In this document: in pieces, positions 11,396 to 24,808 of the stretch
Numbering within the stretch: the stretch's first letter is position 1
Layout: each line of letters opens with the position of its first letter
Source of the DNA: Brachynemurus nebulosus
Lineage: Eukaryota > Arthropoda > Insecta > Neuroptera > Myrmeleontidae
Direction of reading: 5' to 3'
DNA: 64,000 nt
NCBI GenBank assembly: GCA_035578155.1
Contig: JAPWDM010000001.1
Span: 11,383,543-11,447,542 of the forward strand
Notes under the pieces: generated by a model
What the model was told of the DNA's origin: nothing
The model's database searches: none
What the model saw: only the letters and a program-made list of their open reading frames with translations
Position numbers and translations under genes: made by a program

Positions 11396-13162
11396 GTAAG
11401 TGAATGACATAATGCGCTAACTATTAATTATTATCGGTCTATTCACATTCGGTGCTGTTGTGATTTCGGCAATTGGATACCCGCACAGTGAATTCGCAAG
11501 GGACAAGTTAAAAATTTGATCAAGTTTACCACAAATATCATACCCAAGGAAAAATGAACGGTGTTGACGTTTAATACATGTTATTGTAAGTCCCTTTTTT
11601 TGCTTTTTGTATGTGTGTGTTCTTTTAATCTGTTGATTGTGTTTATTATTTTTGTTTGTGTTACACATTTGACATATTTTCCATTGCCTAAAAAAATTTA
11701 CCGTGAATGATTTTTATTACTGTTTATAGAAATTTTCGTGACGTAGATATGTTGAGATTAATAAACTAATTAGTTAGTCTCTAGGTTGGTATAAATAGCA
11801 ATAGCAATATACTGGAGAAATTCTGCGTGTTGGAAATTATTCATACATCAAAAGATTTCGGTTAATGACACAATCATATTGAATATGTTGAAATATTTTA
11901 TTCATGATACACTACTGGGTGAGTGACAACAACCTGTTTCAAGAAATTTTCAAATTCGTACACAATTTGTCGAGGGAGGGGGGATTAATGGGCAAATTTT
12001 TTAAATTTCTAAACGGTGAAATTCGTAAACTATGAAAATATTTAGAGTTATAGTAAGTAATTTTTACAGTAAGCAATTTTTCTTTAAAATGGTAGCGCGT
12101 TGGGGGAGGGGGAGTTTAAATAACTTACTAAACTCTAAAAACTCTACCAATTAATTTCGTAAATTAAAATTTATTAATTGCGAAATCCTTTTTTTTTTTA
12201 AAATCTCTTTACTTTTTTATTTCTTCTTTCTTCTTTCTCCTTTATTTTCGTTCTGTTCTACACGTTTTATTCGATTAAATGTTGGTTTTTCAAATTACGG
12301 ATCGACAATTGTACAAATTTTGACATTTTTTGAATTAAGAATCACTTACTAATCTTTAGAATGCTTTAATGTACTAAACACCTCAACAGTTAGTTAGAAA
12401 TATCATTGAGGTCTAATCTAAACGTAAAGTATCACCAAGATTATTTACAATTCTGGTTTATGTATGAATATAATAGTAATTCTATGTAATCTAACATATC
12501 ATAAGAAGTAACAATAAACAATTAGTTAGGGTGTATATACAGCAGAGCAGAGGCTCCCAACAAGTGGTCCGCGGAGCCCTACGATTAGTAAGGGGTGCGC
12601 GAGATGTCATCATATACACGGTGTATTATTAATTAATAAAAACTAAGGATTATATTATGTTTATTTATACAAGTATCATTATTTGAGAGACTACAATTTT
12701 TTTAAAAATTTCTTTAGATATAGAGCCTTTAGGGGTCCCTGTCAAAATAGCAATTGAATGAAGGAGCCCGTGGAAAAAAATTATTGGAAACCTCTGCAGT
12801 AGAGCCATGATTACCTGGACTATTTGGGATCAAGGATGGTTCGGGTAAATAAAAATTTGCATAAGAAAATACGCCTGAAAAATATTTGTGAATACCAATA
12901 CCTTGTTTTAAACTTTATACGTAACTCTTCCAACTTTCAAACTTCAAAGTTTGCATTCGGTTAATCGACATTCGAATTTTTTCTTACAACAATAATTGAT
13001 AAAAATATGCGTCACATGTCTAGGTTTTTTTGGACAACCTGTATACATGGTAGATATCTATAAAGTGCGAATATAAATGTGTGTTTGGGTATGCGCGTGT
13101 GTATGTATACGCATTTAACACAATCTAAAAGTCTAATCATAATTTTTTGTTTTTCTTTTCAG
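11396..13162 (+). other. Candidate first intron
   Basis: Stretch between a GTAAGTGA donor (11396) and an acceptor with a pyrimidine tract, TTTTTGTTTTTCTTTTCAG, ending at 13162. It contains the hAT-like MITE at 12548-12796 and otherwise AT-rich sequence with nothing recognisable. That it is an intron is inferred from the two splice sites only. Confidence 0.4.
12548..12796. mobile_element. hAT-like MITE, 249 bp
   Basis: Termini CAGAGGCTCCCAA and TTGGAAACCTCTG are imperfect inverted repeats of the form seen in hAT elements (CAGNGGTTCCCAA). Flanking octamers CAGCAGAG (12540-12547) and CAGTAGAG (12797-12804) match 7 of 8, the 8-bp duplication expected of hAT transposases. The inner left end continues with AAGTGGTCCGCGGAGCCC, a familiar subterminal block of such elements. 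No transposase remains. Confidence 0.88.
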
Positions 13163-13942
13163 CGTACCTCTACATAAATGAAAAATATACTCATATCAAA
13201 AAATAAAAAGGAATTTTTTGCAAGCAGCGGTGTGGAAATATACTTTACTGTTTAAAAATAAACTAAAAAATATTAAGGATATAAATTGTAATTATAAGAG
13301 TGTTGAACCTTCGTCAAGTTTAAACAATTTTTTTTTTTTTTTGGAGTAAGCAATTTTTTTCACTACAGAGTGTGCTGTGTTTTAAACAAAAAAAAAGAAA
13401 AGAAAATGAAAATAAAGGAGGAAAAAGTACTAAATAGATAGATTTTAAAATAAAAAAAATAACATTGTGTTTTGTATGACACAAATATATGGTTAACTGT
13501 AATTTAATTCTTGTGAATATATAACAAAAATCATGATAAATGAACGAATGGCGTGCAATTTAATTCTATAGATTGCCGTTCGGATTATATAATATAATGT
13601 TATTCCTTGTGACGTGCAAGCAGGAAAGTGTTTAAGTGTTTTTTAAGCCTTAACAATAATTGTTCTAGTTCTGTTGTATATTTGTGTTTTGTTTTTTCCT
13701 GTTTTTTTGTTGTTTACATTGTTCGATTTCGTTTTGTTTTGTTTTCAAATACGTGGAATATTGCACTGTGATGGTCGGACAAGAAGTTATACTGTTAATG
13801 GTATTAATGCGAATAAAACAGTTTGGGAAAATGATTCGTTGTAAATCGACACCGTTATCACTATTCAGGACTATGTTATTTGTATACATGAGACTGTTCA
13901 TTCTGCTACTGCAGTTTCAACCACTCACAGCTGCAAAAGATG
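13163..13942 (+). CDS. Candidate 5' exon (5' UTR plus signal-peptide coding) of a secreted or membrane protein
   Basis: An exon is suggested by the acceptor ending at 13162 and a donor, AAAGATG|GTGAGTTAG, with exon end 13942. The frame open across 13684-13942 has ATG codons at 13771, 13798, 13810, 13831 and 13873; from 13771 the exon encodes 57 codons plus one base, so the intron would be phase 1. The last 25 or so residues, MLFVYMRLFILLLQFQPLTA then AKDG, look like a signal peptide: a basic residue, a run of Leu/Ile/Phe/Val, then small residues with an A-A cleavage-type site. Signal peptide exons ending in phase 1 are common in extracellular and receptor proteins. Translation would begin at one of the ATGs; 13771 and 13831 are both possible. 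No domain follows in the window, so the protein is unidentified. Without transcript data the exon remains a prediction. Confidence 0.5.
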
Positions 13943-14556
13943 GTGAGTTAGAAATTTACATTAATATTATAAGATATTTTGTGCTGTATAATTTTCTAGG
14001 TAAATATTCAAATGGGTAGTGTTTAAAACAAGAATTAAAACTGAAAATCTCTGAAATTGTTCTCAAATAACATTTTTTTTTACTTTATTATCAACACAAG
14101 TATTTGGTTTAAAAATTTTCTCAAACTTTTTTTAGTGTTTCGACTCAAAGTCGGTAAAACGGGACACTTATGAAAACACTTTTGTGTCCATTGTGCAAAT
14201 TAAATTTGGATTCTGGGGGGATTAATTTCAAGGAGCAATCTGGAAAGTAGAAGAAATTTTTTTTCTGTGACCATCGAGCAGAGTACCAAAGTAAAGCTCG
14301 TTGAAGCACAAACTTAACACATAAAGCTGTAATTTTGTATTAATTTTTTTTAATCTCTTAAAAACCTTAAACTTTTACCTTTTAAAATTATGATTAACTT
14401 TTCTCTTCGATACTATCGGGCTATCTCAGAAACTTGTCATACAAACTTTAACTGTTATATTGAAACAAATATTTTAATTTTCACATAAGTATCCCTTTCC
14501 AAATCATCGGGTACAATTTTATCAAAATTCATCAAAAGAGTTGATAAAATTACATC

Positions 14557-14637
<81 letters not shown>

Positions 14638-15530
14638 GGTTTGCCTAATTTTAAAAGTTGTTTTATATCCATGTACATCCAGTACATACACAATTTGCTT
14701 TTCTTATTTCGAATTATTGTTGTAATCCTTAATCATAAGTTGATGATCTTTTCCAAAAATTTCTTACCATTTAAATAAAATATTGAAATTTTATTTTTAA
14801 GATTTTCTTAGAATTTTCTGCTTAGTTAACTGGACAGATGTTGTAATTTCTAATTGTTTTTTCCAGTAGAACGCAATTGATTGTATTTTTATCATGACAA
14901 GAAAGTGTTATATCTTCTATTGGATTATTTTACTCACTGAAACGTTTTCTTAATAAAGTTACACGGAATATAGATAATGTAATGGACATTGTTAATGATT
15001 GTAATAAATTATTTGCTGGTGGATGTTACGCATAAATACATGAAGACAAGCATTAAAGAGCAAAAACATTTTCTAAGGGAATGTTTAATAGAAAACAGCT
15101 GGTAACTACATACTTATGCTATTTAAGAACATCAATTATTTAAATATGAAATATTAATCGTTATTTAGATATTATTGGGTGTTTATATTATAATACGGAC
15201 AGAATAATCTATATTGGCAATATTCGGAACGTACATTATATAATCTGTTGAGGAGTCAAGTAAGTGAATATTGTTTTTGAGTCGCTCTATTTGACATAAT
15301 TATAATTTTAACACTTCTTAAGTACCGCAAAATGGTATAGATGCAAACATTTTTGACTGTTTAAGTGTTTTTTTTCACTTGTTGCAATTTTTGAAGTTGG
15401 CCTATGGTCTCGATTGCCAAACTTACGACTCGTGACAAAAACACCTTTATTTTGTAACTTGTTGCATAAATAATTTCGTAACTACCCGGTTTCGACTGAG
15501 CAGCCGCACTTTATTATTATGGTATACAGT
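13943..15530. other. Non-coding stretch, possible second intron, with (TA)n
   Basis: Begins at the GTGAGT donor. Contains a (TA)n tract at about 14561-14634. No exon, repeat family member or RNA gene recognised otherwise. Confidence 0.45.
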
Positions 15531-15840
15531 AGAACCTCTGATTACGGACACTTCTCTTAATCGGACGCCTCCTATAGTCGGACAAATTTTCATTCATCAT
15601 TATTTCCATAAACCGGACGCGAGCACATCTAGTGCGTATGTACACCTTGCTGTACTTGTTGCTGATATATCGATGGTCAAAAACGAAACAATACTTTTCC
15701 ATTCAAAGTCCGATATCTCATCGAGAAGTAGTCGTATAAAGGTCCAAAAAAACGCAAATTAAAGTTGAATGAACAAGTTATCCGGTTCATATGGTGGTTA
15801 AGTCGGAAAATTTTTTTCCAAGTCCGTGGACCAAAAAAAG
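15531..15840 (+). pseudogene. 5' remnant of a pogo/Tigger-like DNA transposon with start of transposase
   Basis: The end CAGTAGAACCTCTGATTACG, preceded by TA, matches the termini of pogo/Tigger elements (CAGTAGAACCTCNATTATCCG type). About 200 bp in, one frame reads KGPKKRKLKLNEQVIR at about 15741-15788, which resembles the basic start of CENP-B/pogo-type transposases just before the helix-turn-helix; the preceding SSRIK lies one base out of frame, so there is a frameshift. The TIR interior shows repeated CGGAC words. The rest of the transposase and the 3' end are not found: a 5' fragment only. Confidence 0.7.
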
Positions 15841-17149
15841 AAACCGAAAAAATTTCGGAAATTTTTTTTCAGTGTGCTTATTAGGATTGAGCGATACACG
15901 TTGCCTTGAAAATTTTTTTATCGCAAGATCTGAAAACTAGACACTTCCAGCTTTAAACTGCTTTGCGTAAGACTCCGATACGACCATTTTTCACGAAGAT
16001 ACAGCCATTCGAAAAATCGCTAAAAATTTGGAATTTTTTTTGATCCTTTAATTATTTCCGCTAGTGTATGTATTAAAAAAAAATTTTTTTTAAAAATTAA
16101 AAAAAAAAAAATTAGAAAAAAAAACTAAATAAATAAAAAAAATGCGAATTTATTATTTATTAAAAAATATTCGAAGTCATTTACGACCGTTTAATACATA
16201 TTATATATTATATTAGTAGTATATGTGTCAGAAGCATAGTAATTATATAGTATATATCGTATATATTATACAGAAAAAAAAATGGGAATTTATTTTTTAT
16301 TAAAAAATATATGGAGTCATTTACTACAGTATTCTAATGACATTTACCTAATTTATTTACATTATTTAAGTTTAATCCCCGTTTTTGGAGCTGTCAGGAG
16401 ACTGAGACTAGGAGACTGAGAATTCTTCAATATTCTTTACAAATCCGCTACATAACGTTTTATAAAAAAAAAAAAAAAAAAAAAACCAGATCAGCTATTC
16501 TAATACAACATATTTACAACTCATACAACTGAAAAATTTTTTATATCCACAGTATTTTTCACGAAAATGGTGACCAGGGTACTGAGAAATTGACTGGACC
16601 GAGTACGATCTCACTTACAATGTTAACTGAATTAGTTGATACAACCTCAAATTAAGTAAAAGATGTACTTTATTTTATTTATTATATTTCAGTTAATGAC
16701 TATGACAAACGATTATTTAATCGGAATATAATTTTTTTATTTTTTTAAAGTGTTTTTGTTTGATAGGAGAATGATGCAAAGTTCGGAGACAAAATTCAAT
16801 AAAATATTTCTTAAGGAAAATATAAAAAAATTCAAAAATTATTTATACAATAAAAATGTATCAATATTATAGATTACTACTGCAGTGTAAATTTTTTTTT
16901 ATGCATTCAGAAAAAATAATTATTTAGTCTACTATGTTTTACTTTGGAGAGGAGACATGCCAACAGACTGAGAATTTTACATTTTAAGTGTAATTTTTTA
17001 TAAAAAATATATTTCGAAACTGGGTTATTTTGAGTGACCAGTTAGATGCAGTAATGGCTTACAGTTTGCATCTAGAAAATATGTATTTTTTAAAATATTA
17101 ATTACAAAATGCGTCGGGCCGTCCAAAATTCCATCGTTTGAATAACTAC

Positions 17150-17223
<74 letters not shown>

Positions 17224-19573
17224 GTTGTTTTAAATTTTTAACTTTTTAAAATACAAGTACTTGAGACATTTGCATAAGTTTTGCAATATTTGGCCAATTT
17301 CTATTATAATTTTGTATAATAATGACTTGAAGATGGAACTAAGTTCTCGAAACATCGTCAAAATTGATAAAAATTCTTGTCCAAAAAATTGCTTTCTAAT
17401 TGGTTATGAGTGTTCCTATTTTCCTTTAAATAATAAATTTAAACGTAAATAACAAGGTACTTGTGGAAAACAATTTCAAAATTTTGTTATTTTACAGTTT
17501 CTATCATAATATTTTGCTTTATAAATTGAAATTATTTACCTAAATTAAACTAAACTACTTAAACTATTTTAACATTCATAGTATCTATTGAACACAGAAT
17601 GAAGTGGTTTGAAATATTCGGAGGAATACTTTAAAGTTAAGTAAATACTTACAGTGTTTATTGCTATTTTATTAAATATAAATATATATTTTCTCTTCTT
17701 TTATTTTCCTTATTTCCTCTCATAAATTCATTAATATGCGTGCTAATGTAGCTCCTTCCGCCGTATAAAGAGAGTAATAAAAACAATAATAAAAAAAACC
17801 TTCTAGAAAAAACGTCCCATTAATTTACGCCCCAGTGTTAATTTAAAAATATGTAATTAAGTATACATAGATAATAAAAAATTTAAATATGAACATTTCT
17901 TAATAAAAAAAATTACTGTTGGCTTTGAATACGTAATTTCTTTTTTAATGTCTAATTTGTAAATTTTTCCTTCATATATTTACTTGAAAATTATTACTTA
18001 AATGAAGTTTTTACAAACGAAAAAGTTTAAAACAAAAGTTATAAACAATAATAATATCTACTTGCTAAAAAGCTTTTTAGAAAATTTTCGCTAGATTCAC
18101 GGTTGCGGAAATAACTGAGATTCAGTTCAAAATGGCGACCGATCTACAACATATCTAGTTTCGAAAGGTTAGTTTTACACTTATGATAAAACTCCTACGA
18201 TCTACCAAAGAAAAACAAAAATTTCTGGTTTTCTCAAATGCACAGTTGAGCTTCAAAGGGAGATTCGTCAAAAATAACATCAAAAATCGACCTTTCATAT
18301 TATTATTATTATTATTTTGTATACGAATAATTATTTTATTAAAAAACTAAAAATACAGCATAATTTCTACATGTCTTGAGATTACAAAAATTTTTTTTCT
18401 TTTTGATTCAAAAATGAGTATAAATAGCACTGAAGTCGACACTGAGAGATTTTTCCACCTCGATGATTCCGCGCGTTTGGAAATCTCCAGTGAACTAAAA
18501 TAAAAAAAATCAAGAATTTTCTGAAAATATACATATTATACAGTTATGGTACTAACTAGGATCTAAGAAAAAAAATTAAAAAACCAGCCAGGAATCTCAT
18601 TTTAAAGATCAGCCGCCAAAAGCGTCTTTTCTCGACTATAAGCGGCTGCCATTTTGAAAATATGTTACGGAACCAGAAGATTCTAGTTCCTACCAAAACG
18701 ACAGTATCGAGGAATACTATGCACTTTGATTTATGTTGATACCTCAAATTCTTTGTGAGATACATGCGGAAACATCTCGAGTTTCCATAAAAAAGATTGT
18801 TAGCGGCAAATTTTTTAGAACATAAAAGAAAAAAACTATTACGTACAAAAAAAAAATTTATTTAAAAATTAAGTTGTAAATTAAAACTCAAATGCGTAAA
18901 ATACTTACAATACTTAAATATTTTCAAACTTAATTAGAAAAAACGTCAGAATTTCCCTACAGTTTAAAAAAAAAGTTAAAGGTGTTCAGTACTTCAACAG
19001 TAAGTTTGTATTTAAACTGTGTGATTTTTTTTTTTAATTTCAACTTTTAAAACAAGAAAAGATTGTTGGTGTGAATTGAGGTGAATATTAAAGTCGTGGT
19101 AAATAATTTTGGAAAATATTTTTCCGAACAAAAATTTCTTGGTGTGAAAAAGATTATTGCAACTGAGAAAAACTTTGTGACGCCATCTCCCACTGGTAAT
19201 TGCTCAACTGAGTTAAAAATTTTTTTATGTGTAAACATTTAGTACACTGAAAAAAATATTCAGTAATTACAACCGAAAGCTTTTTCGATTTTTTTAGTGC
19301 AATACGGTATCAAATAATAGCTATTTGTTTATTAAGAGTGCAAAGTGGTACATTATCGCTCGATTGAGAATGTTAACGCCATTCTCATGAGAGCGGCAAT
19401 GTTACTTTGAGGTGGAATTACACACAAAATTTTTTCTACAATCTTATAAAATGTATTACTTTACGCTTTAAAGCGCAAAGTAGTACTTCGTTGCTCGGCA
19501 ATGAGAGTCTTCGGCAAATAGCCATTTTGCGCTTTCTTCACAGAGCGCAAAAGCCTTCTTTCCACTAAGTTTG
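15841..19573. other. Long non-coding stretch with simple and short tandem repeats
   Basis: No gene recognised. Holds a diverged pair of about 127-bp units (AATGCGAATTTATT at 16141 and AATGGGAATTTATT at about 16280), an A-run at 16466-16484, a (TA)n tract at 17152-17218, two blocks with CAAAATGGCGACC (about 18128) and GGCTGCCATTTTGAAA (about 18642) in opposite orientation, and a near-perfect 26-bp palindrome TACTTTACGCTTT/AAAGCGCAAAGTA at 19452-19477. The frames of 60-70 codons here lack any recognisable motif. Confidence 0.45.
17325..17362 (+). ncRNA. Hammerhead-like motif, degenerate
   Basis: CTTGAAGATGGAACTAAGTT followed by CTCGAAACATCGTC has the layout of the hammerhead core (CUGAUGA, stem II, GAAA, short stem III): a short GAAC/GTTC stem lies between a TGAAGA word and GAAAC. 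The first core box deviates, so activity is unlikely. Similar motifs occur at 21121-21160 and, on the other strand, 55275-55317. Hammerhead motifs are known in Penelope-like elements; that origin here is inferred. Confidence 0.35.
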
Positions 19574-21003
19574 TAGAAAAAATAAATTACAGACATTCAT
19601 TATCACATAAATAAAATAATACAGAAATATTTTTCATCTTTATAAAAGGATTAACAATTAAAAATTTTTAGAAACAGTATAAGATTATAAATTGTGTAAA
19701 AATAAATTTTGTTGGTAACATTTTCATTGACTGTTACTGTATACTGCTGTCATATCTATGTGGACCATTGTATTATTCGATAAAAATAGTTGCTGTATTA
19801 TCGGTAATTTTGACAGCTAAGTGCCTTCTGCGCAGTTACACACGATAAACTGTCAAATTTGTGTTGTCAGTTTGGTTATTTCAATTATTGTAGGTATTTA
19901 TTCAAAGGATTTCTAAATTTAGTCTTTTTTCAAGATTTTTTTCATATTGTAGCAAGCCATTTGATCGCAGAAGAGAGGATACGGGGGCAGTATGTTGTCG
20001 TAAGTGCGGTATTTTTACAAAATTATATTTGGTCGTGTTATCAGTATTACTAACAATGAATGGTATAGAATTATTATAGCTTCGGTGCACGACTGTTCAA
20101 CATACTGCCCCCGTATCCTCTCTACTGCGATCAAATGGCTTGCAACCGGTATTATCCTCTCGTTTTATGAAAATCAAAGCGATGGTCTTTTTCGTTGGGG
20201 TGCTGCGCTAGACCAGTACGAACATCTCCCCTAGCCATATCCCACTGATGCTGTTTGAGACGTTGTTCCAACTGTTTAGAGGTCTACCCAATATAAAAAA
20301 GTTCTTTGCATCCAGAACAAGGGACGGCATAAATTAGGTTGTCTTTCTTCTCAGGTGGTATAGCTGGTTTTTGACTGATGTACACGGAATTTTTAAGTGT
20401 AAAAGGATAACTAAATACCGGTTGCAAGTCATTTGATCGCAGAAGAGAGGATACGGGGGCAGTATGTTGAACAATCGTGCACCGAAGCTATAATAATTCC
20501 ATACCACTCATTGTTAGTAATACGGACAACACGACCAAATATAATTTTGTAAAAATACCGTACTTAGGACAACATACTGCCCCCGTATTCTCTCTTCTGC
20601 GATCAAATGGCTTGCTGTAATATGAAAAAAATTTTAAAAAAAGACTAAATTTAAAAACCCTTTGGATAAATACATACAATAATTGCACTAACCAAACTGA
20701 CAACACAAATTTGACAGCTTATCAAAATTTGTGTGTAACTGCGCAGAAGGCACTTAGCGGTCAAAATTATTCATAATACAGTAACTATTTTTGTCGAATA
20801 ATACAATGGTCCACATAGATATGACAACAGTATACAGTAACAGTCAATGAAAATGTTTCCAACAGATCTCTTTTGTATTATTACACAATTTATAATCTTA
20901 TATTGTTTCTAAAAAATTTTAATTGTTAATCCTTTTATAAAGATGAAAAATATTTCTGTATTATTTTATTTATGTGATAATGAATGTTTGTAATTTATTT
21001 TAT
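19574..21003. repeat. Compound inverted repeat formed by Penelope-like element sequence
   Basis: Left arm 19574 to about 20152 and right arm about 20415 to 21003 are imperfect inverted repeats of about 580 bp (e.g. CAGACATTCATTATCACATA on the left pairs with the same word reversed near 20975). Inside each arm a 46-bp word, CAAGCCATTTGATCGCAGAA and on, occurs once in each orientation, so four alternating copies lie at about 19953, 20143, 20427 and 20615. The centre (20153-20414) is a GIY-YIG coding fragment. Similar words flanking the whole block (CTTTCTTCACAGAGCGCAAA at about 19534 and 21434) are direct repeats. Penelope elements are known for partial inverted and tandem copies flanking the coding part. 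Confidence 0.75.
20152..20400 (-). pseudogene. Penelope-like element, GIY-YIG endonuclease fragment
   Basis: The minus strand encodes about 82 residues: IPPEKKDNLIYAVPCSGCKE, then LFYIG, a TAG stop at 20284-20286, then TSKQLEQRLKQHQWDMARGD and TGLAQHPNEKDHRFDFHKTRG up to a TAA. This is the C-terminal GIY-YIG endonuclease of Penelope-like retroelements: LIY and YIG correspond to the GIY and YIG boxes, the Cys pair (CSGC) and the HxxDxxxG and H..HRFDF parts are typical of the Penelope type. The stop falls right after YIG, where YIGQTS or YIGRTS is usual, so a single change inactivates it. No reverse transcriptase lies beside it. It sits in the loop of the compound palindrome above. Confidence 0.88.
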
Positions 21004-21120
21004 TTATTAGATATTTTACTAAAAAGTTGTTTTTCTTCAAAAAAACTATAAGTAATTTTAATTTTTAATTAATGTTTACATTTAAAAAATTTGTGCTACA
21101 TTTTTATATTATTGTTTAAG

Positions 21121-21160
21121 GCATGATGAAGAGATTATATAATCTCGAAACGTCGTAGAA
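21121..21160 (+). ncRNA. Hammerhead-like motif next to Penelope remnant
   Basis: GCATGATGAA is followed by GAGATTATATAATCTC, a perfect 16-nt self-complementary stem, then GAAACGTCGTAG. This matches the hammerhead core order UGAUGA, stem II, GAAA, short stem III, but the first core base reads A where C is needed (CUGAUGA), so it is predicted inactive. An A-rich tail follows (21160-21190). The position just beyond the Penelope palindrome fits the known presence of hammerhead motifs in these elements. Confidence 0.5.
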
Positions 21161-21189
21161 AAAAAATAAATATATTTAAAAAAAAAAAA

Positions 21190-23015
21190 ACCTTTCATAA
21201 AACTGGTGATTTTTTTTCAAAAATTCATTACCTATTAGTTATTTTGAAATTTAATAAAATTGATATTTCACTTGTTCACGATAAAAATAATATGAAGTTT
21301 AGAATCTGTTTATTTGTTGTCATAGAAAATACAAGCAACGCCTATCTGATTTGTAATTAAATATATGTTGAGCGAGCAACAAAGTATTACCTTTCAGTAA
21401 AAGTAACAGTCCTGGACAACTAGATATTTTACACTTTCTTCACAGAGCGCAAAAAGCCTACTTTCCACTATGATTGCAGAAAAATTTATTTAGTTAGATA
21501 CCGTATCCAAAAGATAATGCTTCTAATGACTACAAAAAGTTTCATATTCGCGTATAAACACATTTTCGCAAAATTTGAATATTCGTTCAGACTATCGTAT
21601 ATTAAAATAAATAGGATGATTTAAATTAGGTTGAAAATTTGTTTATACTATAATTATATGAATATTTATTATTATAAAACATAAAATATTAATGTTATAC
21701 GTAGGTAATAGATATGCATTATAAAAAGAAACAAAAATTCACCGTTCTGAGAAATTAATGAAAAAACATAAGAATAAATTAAAAACTAGCTTACATATAA
21801 TTACATTTTTATGTTTTTTATTTAATTATTATTCCTGTTGTATTATCATATTTAATTAAAATTAAGAGCTTTATTTGAATTAAAATATTTTACAAAAAAA
21901 TCTTTAAAGGCGTATTACTAAAAGCTAAACGCAAAAAATTCATCCGTTTAAATTATAACCCCCCAATACACAGCATAATTATTAACATCATTGACATCGT
22001 GAACATAAACAAATATGACGTGGTATAGAATGTATAATCTAGAAATCGAAACACAGCGCCATCCACCGGGTGTCTACACAACCTAAATATCAAACAATGT
22101 TAGATTAAATTATAGGTAAGATTTATAGGTCAATTCAATCATATATTCCAAAATTCTGTGCATAAACAATTATCTAGAGCACTTGACCCTGCTCGCCCAA
22201 TGACTCTAAAATAACTGTCTTCATATTTTATTAGCATGGCTAATTTCCGTACCGTAAGAACTTAATATGGGTACCTATACCAACAGTTTTAGAATTGTTT
22301 CTACTTTAGGCCCTTCAAGTCACCAAGGCCATGGGAAACCATTTTAACGTCACTTTCATCTTTCACAGAGATCTCAACAGAACTTAAGTAAAAACTGTCA
22401 AATTTCTTCAGCTTTTTAATTTGTGCTCTATTTGGTGTAACTGACGGACAATGTGACCACACGTCTATTTAAATTTGATATTCTGAAATTTTGTACAAAA
22501 TCAGTTCCTTATGTGCTTCGCTTCGCTCGCTCACCGACTGTAAAGAATTATTCATATTTTCATATTTTCAAGTCATAATCACATTTTTATAGCATATATC
22601 TAATTTTCATATGTATGGAATTTGCTGAAAACATCAAAAGTGCCGATTAATGATAGCTGGAAAATCCAGTTGCTTATTTCTTTATAGGTAGGATATAACA
22701 TACAAATAGTATTTTGCACAGTAGATAAGTAATTTCATATTAGTCGTAGGTGAAAATATTATTGGTGGTATCTATAGAAATACTTATTAATACTTAGCAA
22801 CAAATGAATTTACATGATTTTTTTTTATAAATTTTACACAGATATTTGTATACGATAATAAAAATTGATATTTTACGGGATTTCGTAAATTTCTACGGTT
22901 GGATTAAAAATTTTGCGATAAAAGCTATCCGATATTTTAAGTTGGACGAAATTACAGATAGTTACCAAATTTGATCAAAATCGATTCAATAATTTCGGAG
23001 TTTATTCTAGCCAAG
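21190..23015. other. Non-coding stretch
   Basis: No gene or complete element recognised. A GCGCCATCCACCGGGTGT word at about 22053 and a CTTCGCTTCGCTCGCTC block at about 22520 hint at old repeats. Otherwise AT-rich sequence. Confidence 0.4.
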
Positions 23016-23765
<750 letters not shown>

Positions 23766-24729
23766 ATGGGGTAGAGATTGAGCGAAAATTATCAGAACTG
23801 AATTTCCTTGCACAACTTTCTTGGTATATAAAAAGAAAAGTTGGTGATATATTTTGCTTTGATCAAGGTGTTGTGAATCAGTAATTGTATTAATATTATT
23901 TTAAACGGGTATTTTAGAAAGTTTTTTATAAAGTCAGTTTTAAAAATTAAAGAAGTAAAGAATAGCTGATAAGTCTGTACACGAAAAACATATTACAATC
24001 TCTGCACCTAAAACTTTACTATTTTATCCAATACAATTTTTATAATAAATAGTACTGCTAATAATCATTATTGAAAGAAAAAAAAGGCGACCCTTAGTAC
24101 ATTTACTTCACTTAGTAAATATCACTGTTCGTTTCTGGTAAACGTAAACAGACGTAAAATTCATTAGACAAAATATTTCATCCACTTTTATATTCCGTTA
24201 CAAAAAAATTATAGAAACAACTGATTGTACGGAACACTGTTAGTGCAAGTACCACTTGCACTTGACGACTTGTTTTTTAAATGTACTTTCTTCTTTGTAT
24301 TATATTCTAACATCAAAGCCATAAAATGTATGACGACAATGTCGACAATATGTAATGAGAATTACATTGGAATTCTAGTGTACATGGGAATATGGGATTT
24401 TCTTCAAGCGGTTCGAATCTCATTTAGATTTGTTTTGAATTAGTTTCTGTTCTTTATTTTCTTTTTTACTGTTATATGCTTACGTACATACCAATCGATA
24501 GTATCAAAATCAAATTACAATCAGGTAGGAACAAAAAAAAAATTAGAAAACCTTGTTAAACACTTACCGTTAGTTTAACTGTATTATGACCATTCAGTTT
24601 ATTGTTTGGTTTATCGTTTTCGGTGTTACTTAGTTTTTTATAACCGTTTATTTAACAGTTTGTATACAAATAATAACGTAAAAAAATCAAACAAGTAATA
24701 AACATTTACTGTTGTGACATTAAAAAAAC
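23766..24729. other. Non-coding stretch
   Basis: No domain in the 72-codon frame at 24225-24443, no repeat partner found. AT-rich. Confidence 0.4.
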
Positions 24730-24808
24730 TTACAAGGGGAGTGCACAACCTTGTGGTCTGCGATTTAGCTGAAAATCTTTTTGGTGATAGAGTACACTTA
24801 ATATCTTA

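Noticed and set aside
13665..13901. Minus-strand frame of 78 codons opposite the candidate exon
   Set aside because: It ends in Lys/Gln/Asn-rich translation of T-rich DNA and has no motif; the plus strand has the splice sites and the signal-peptide pattern.
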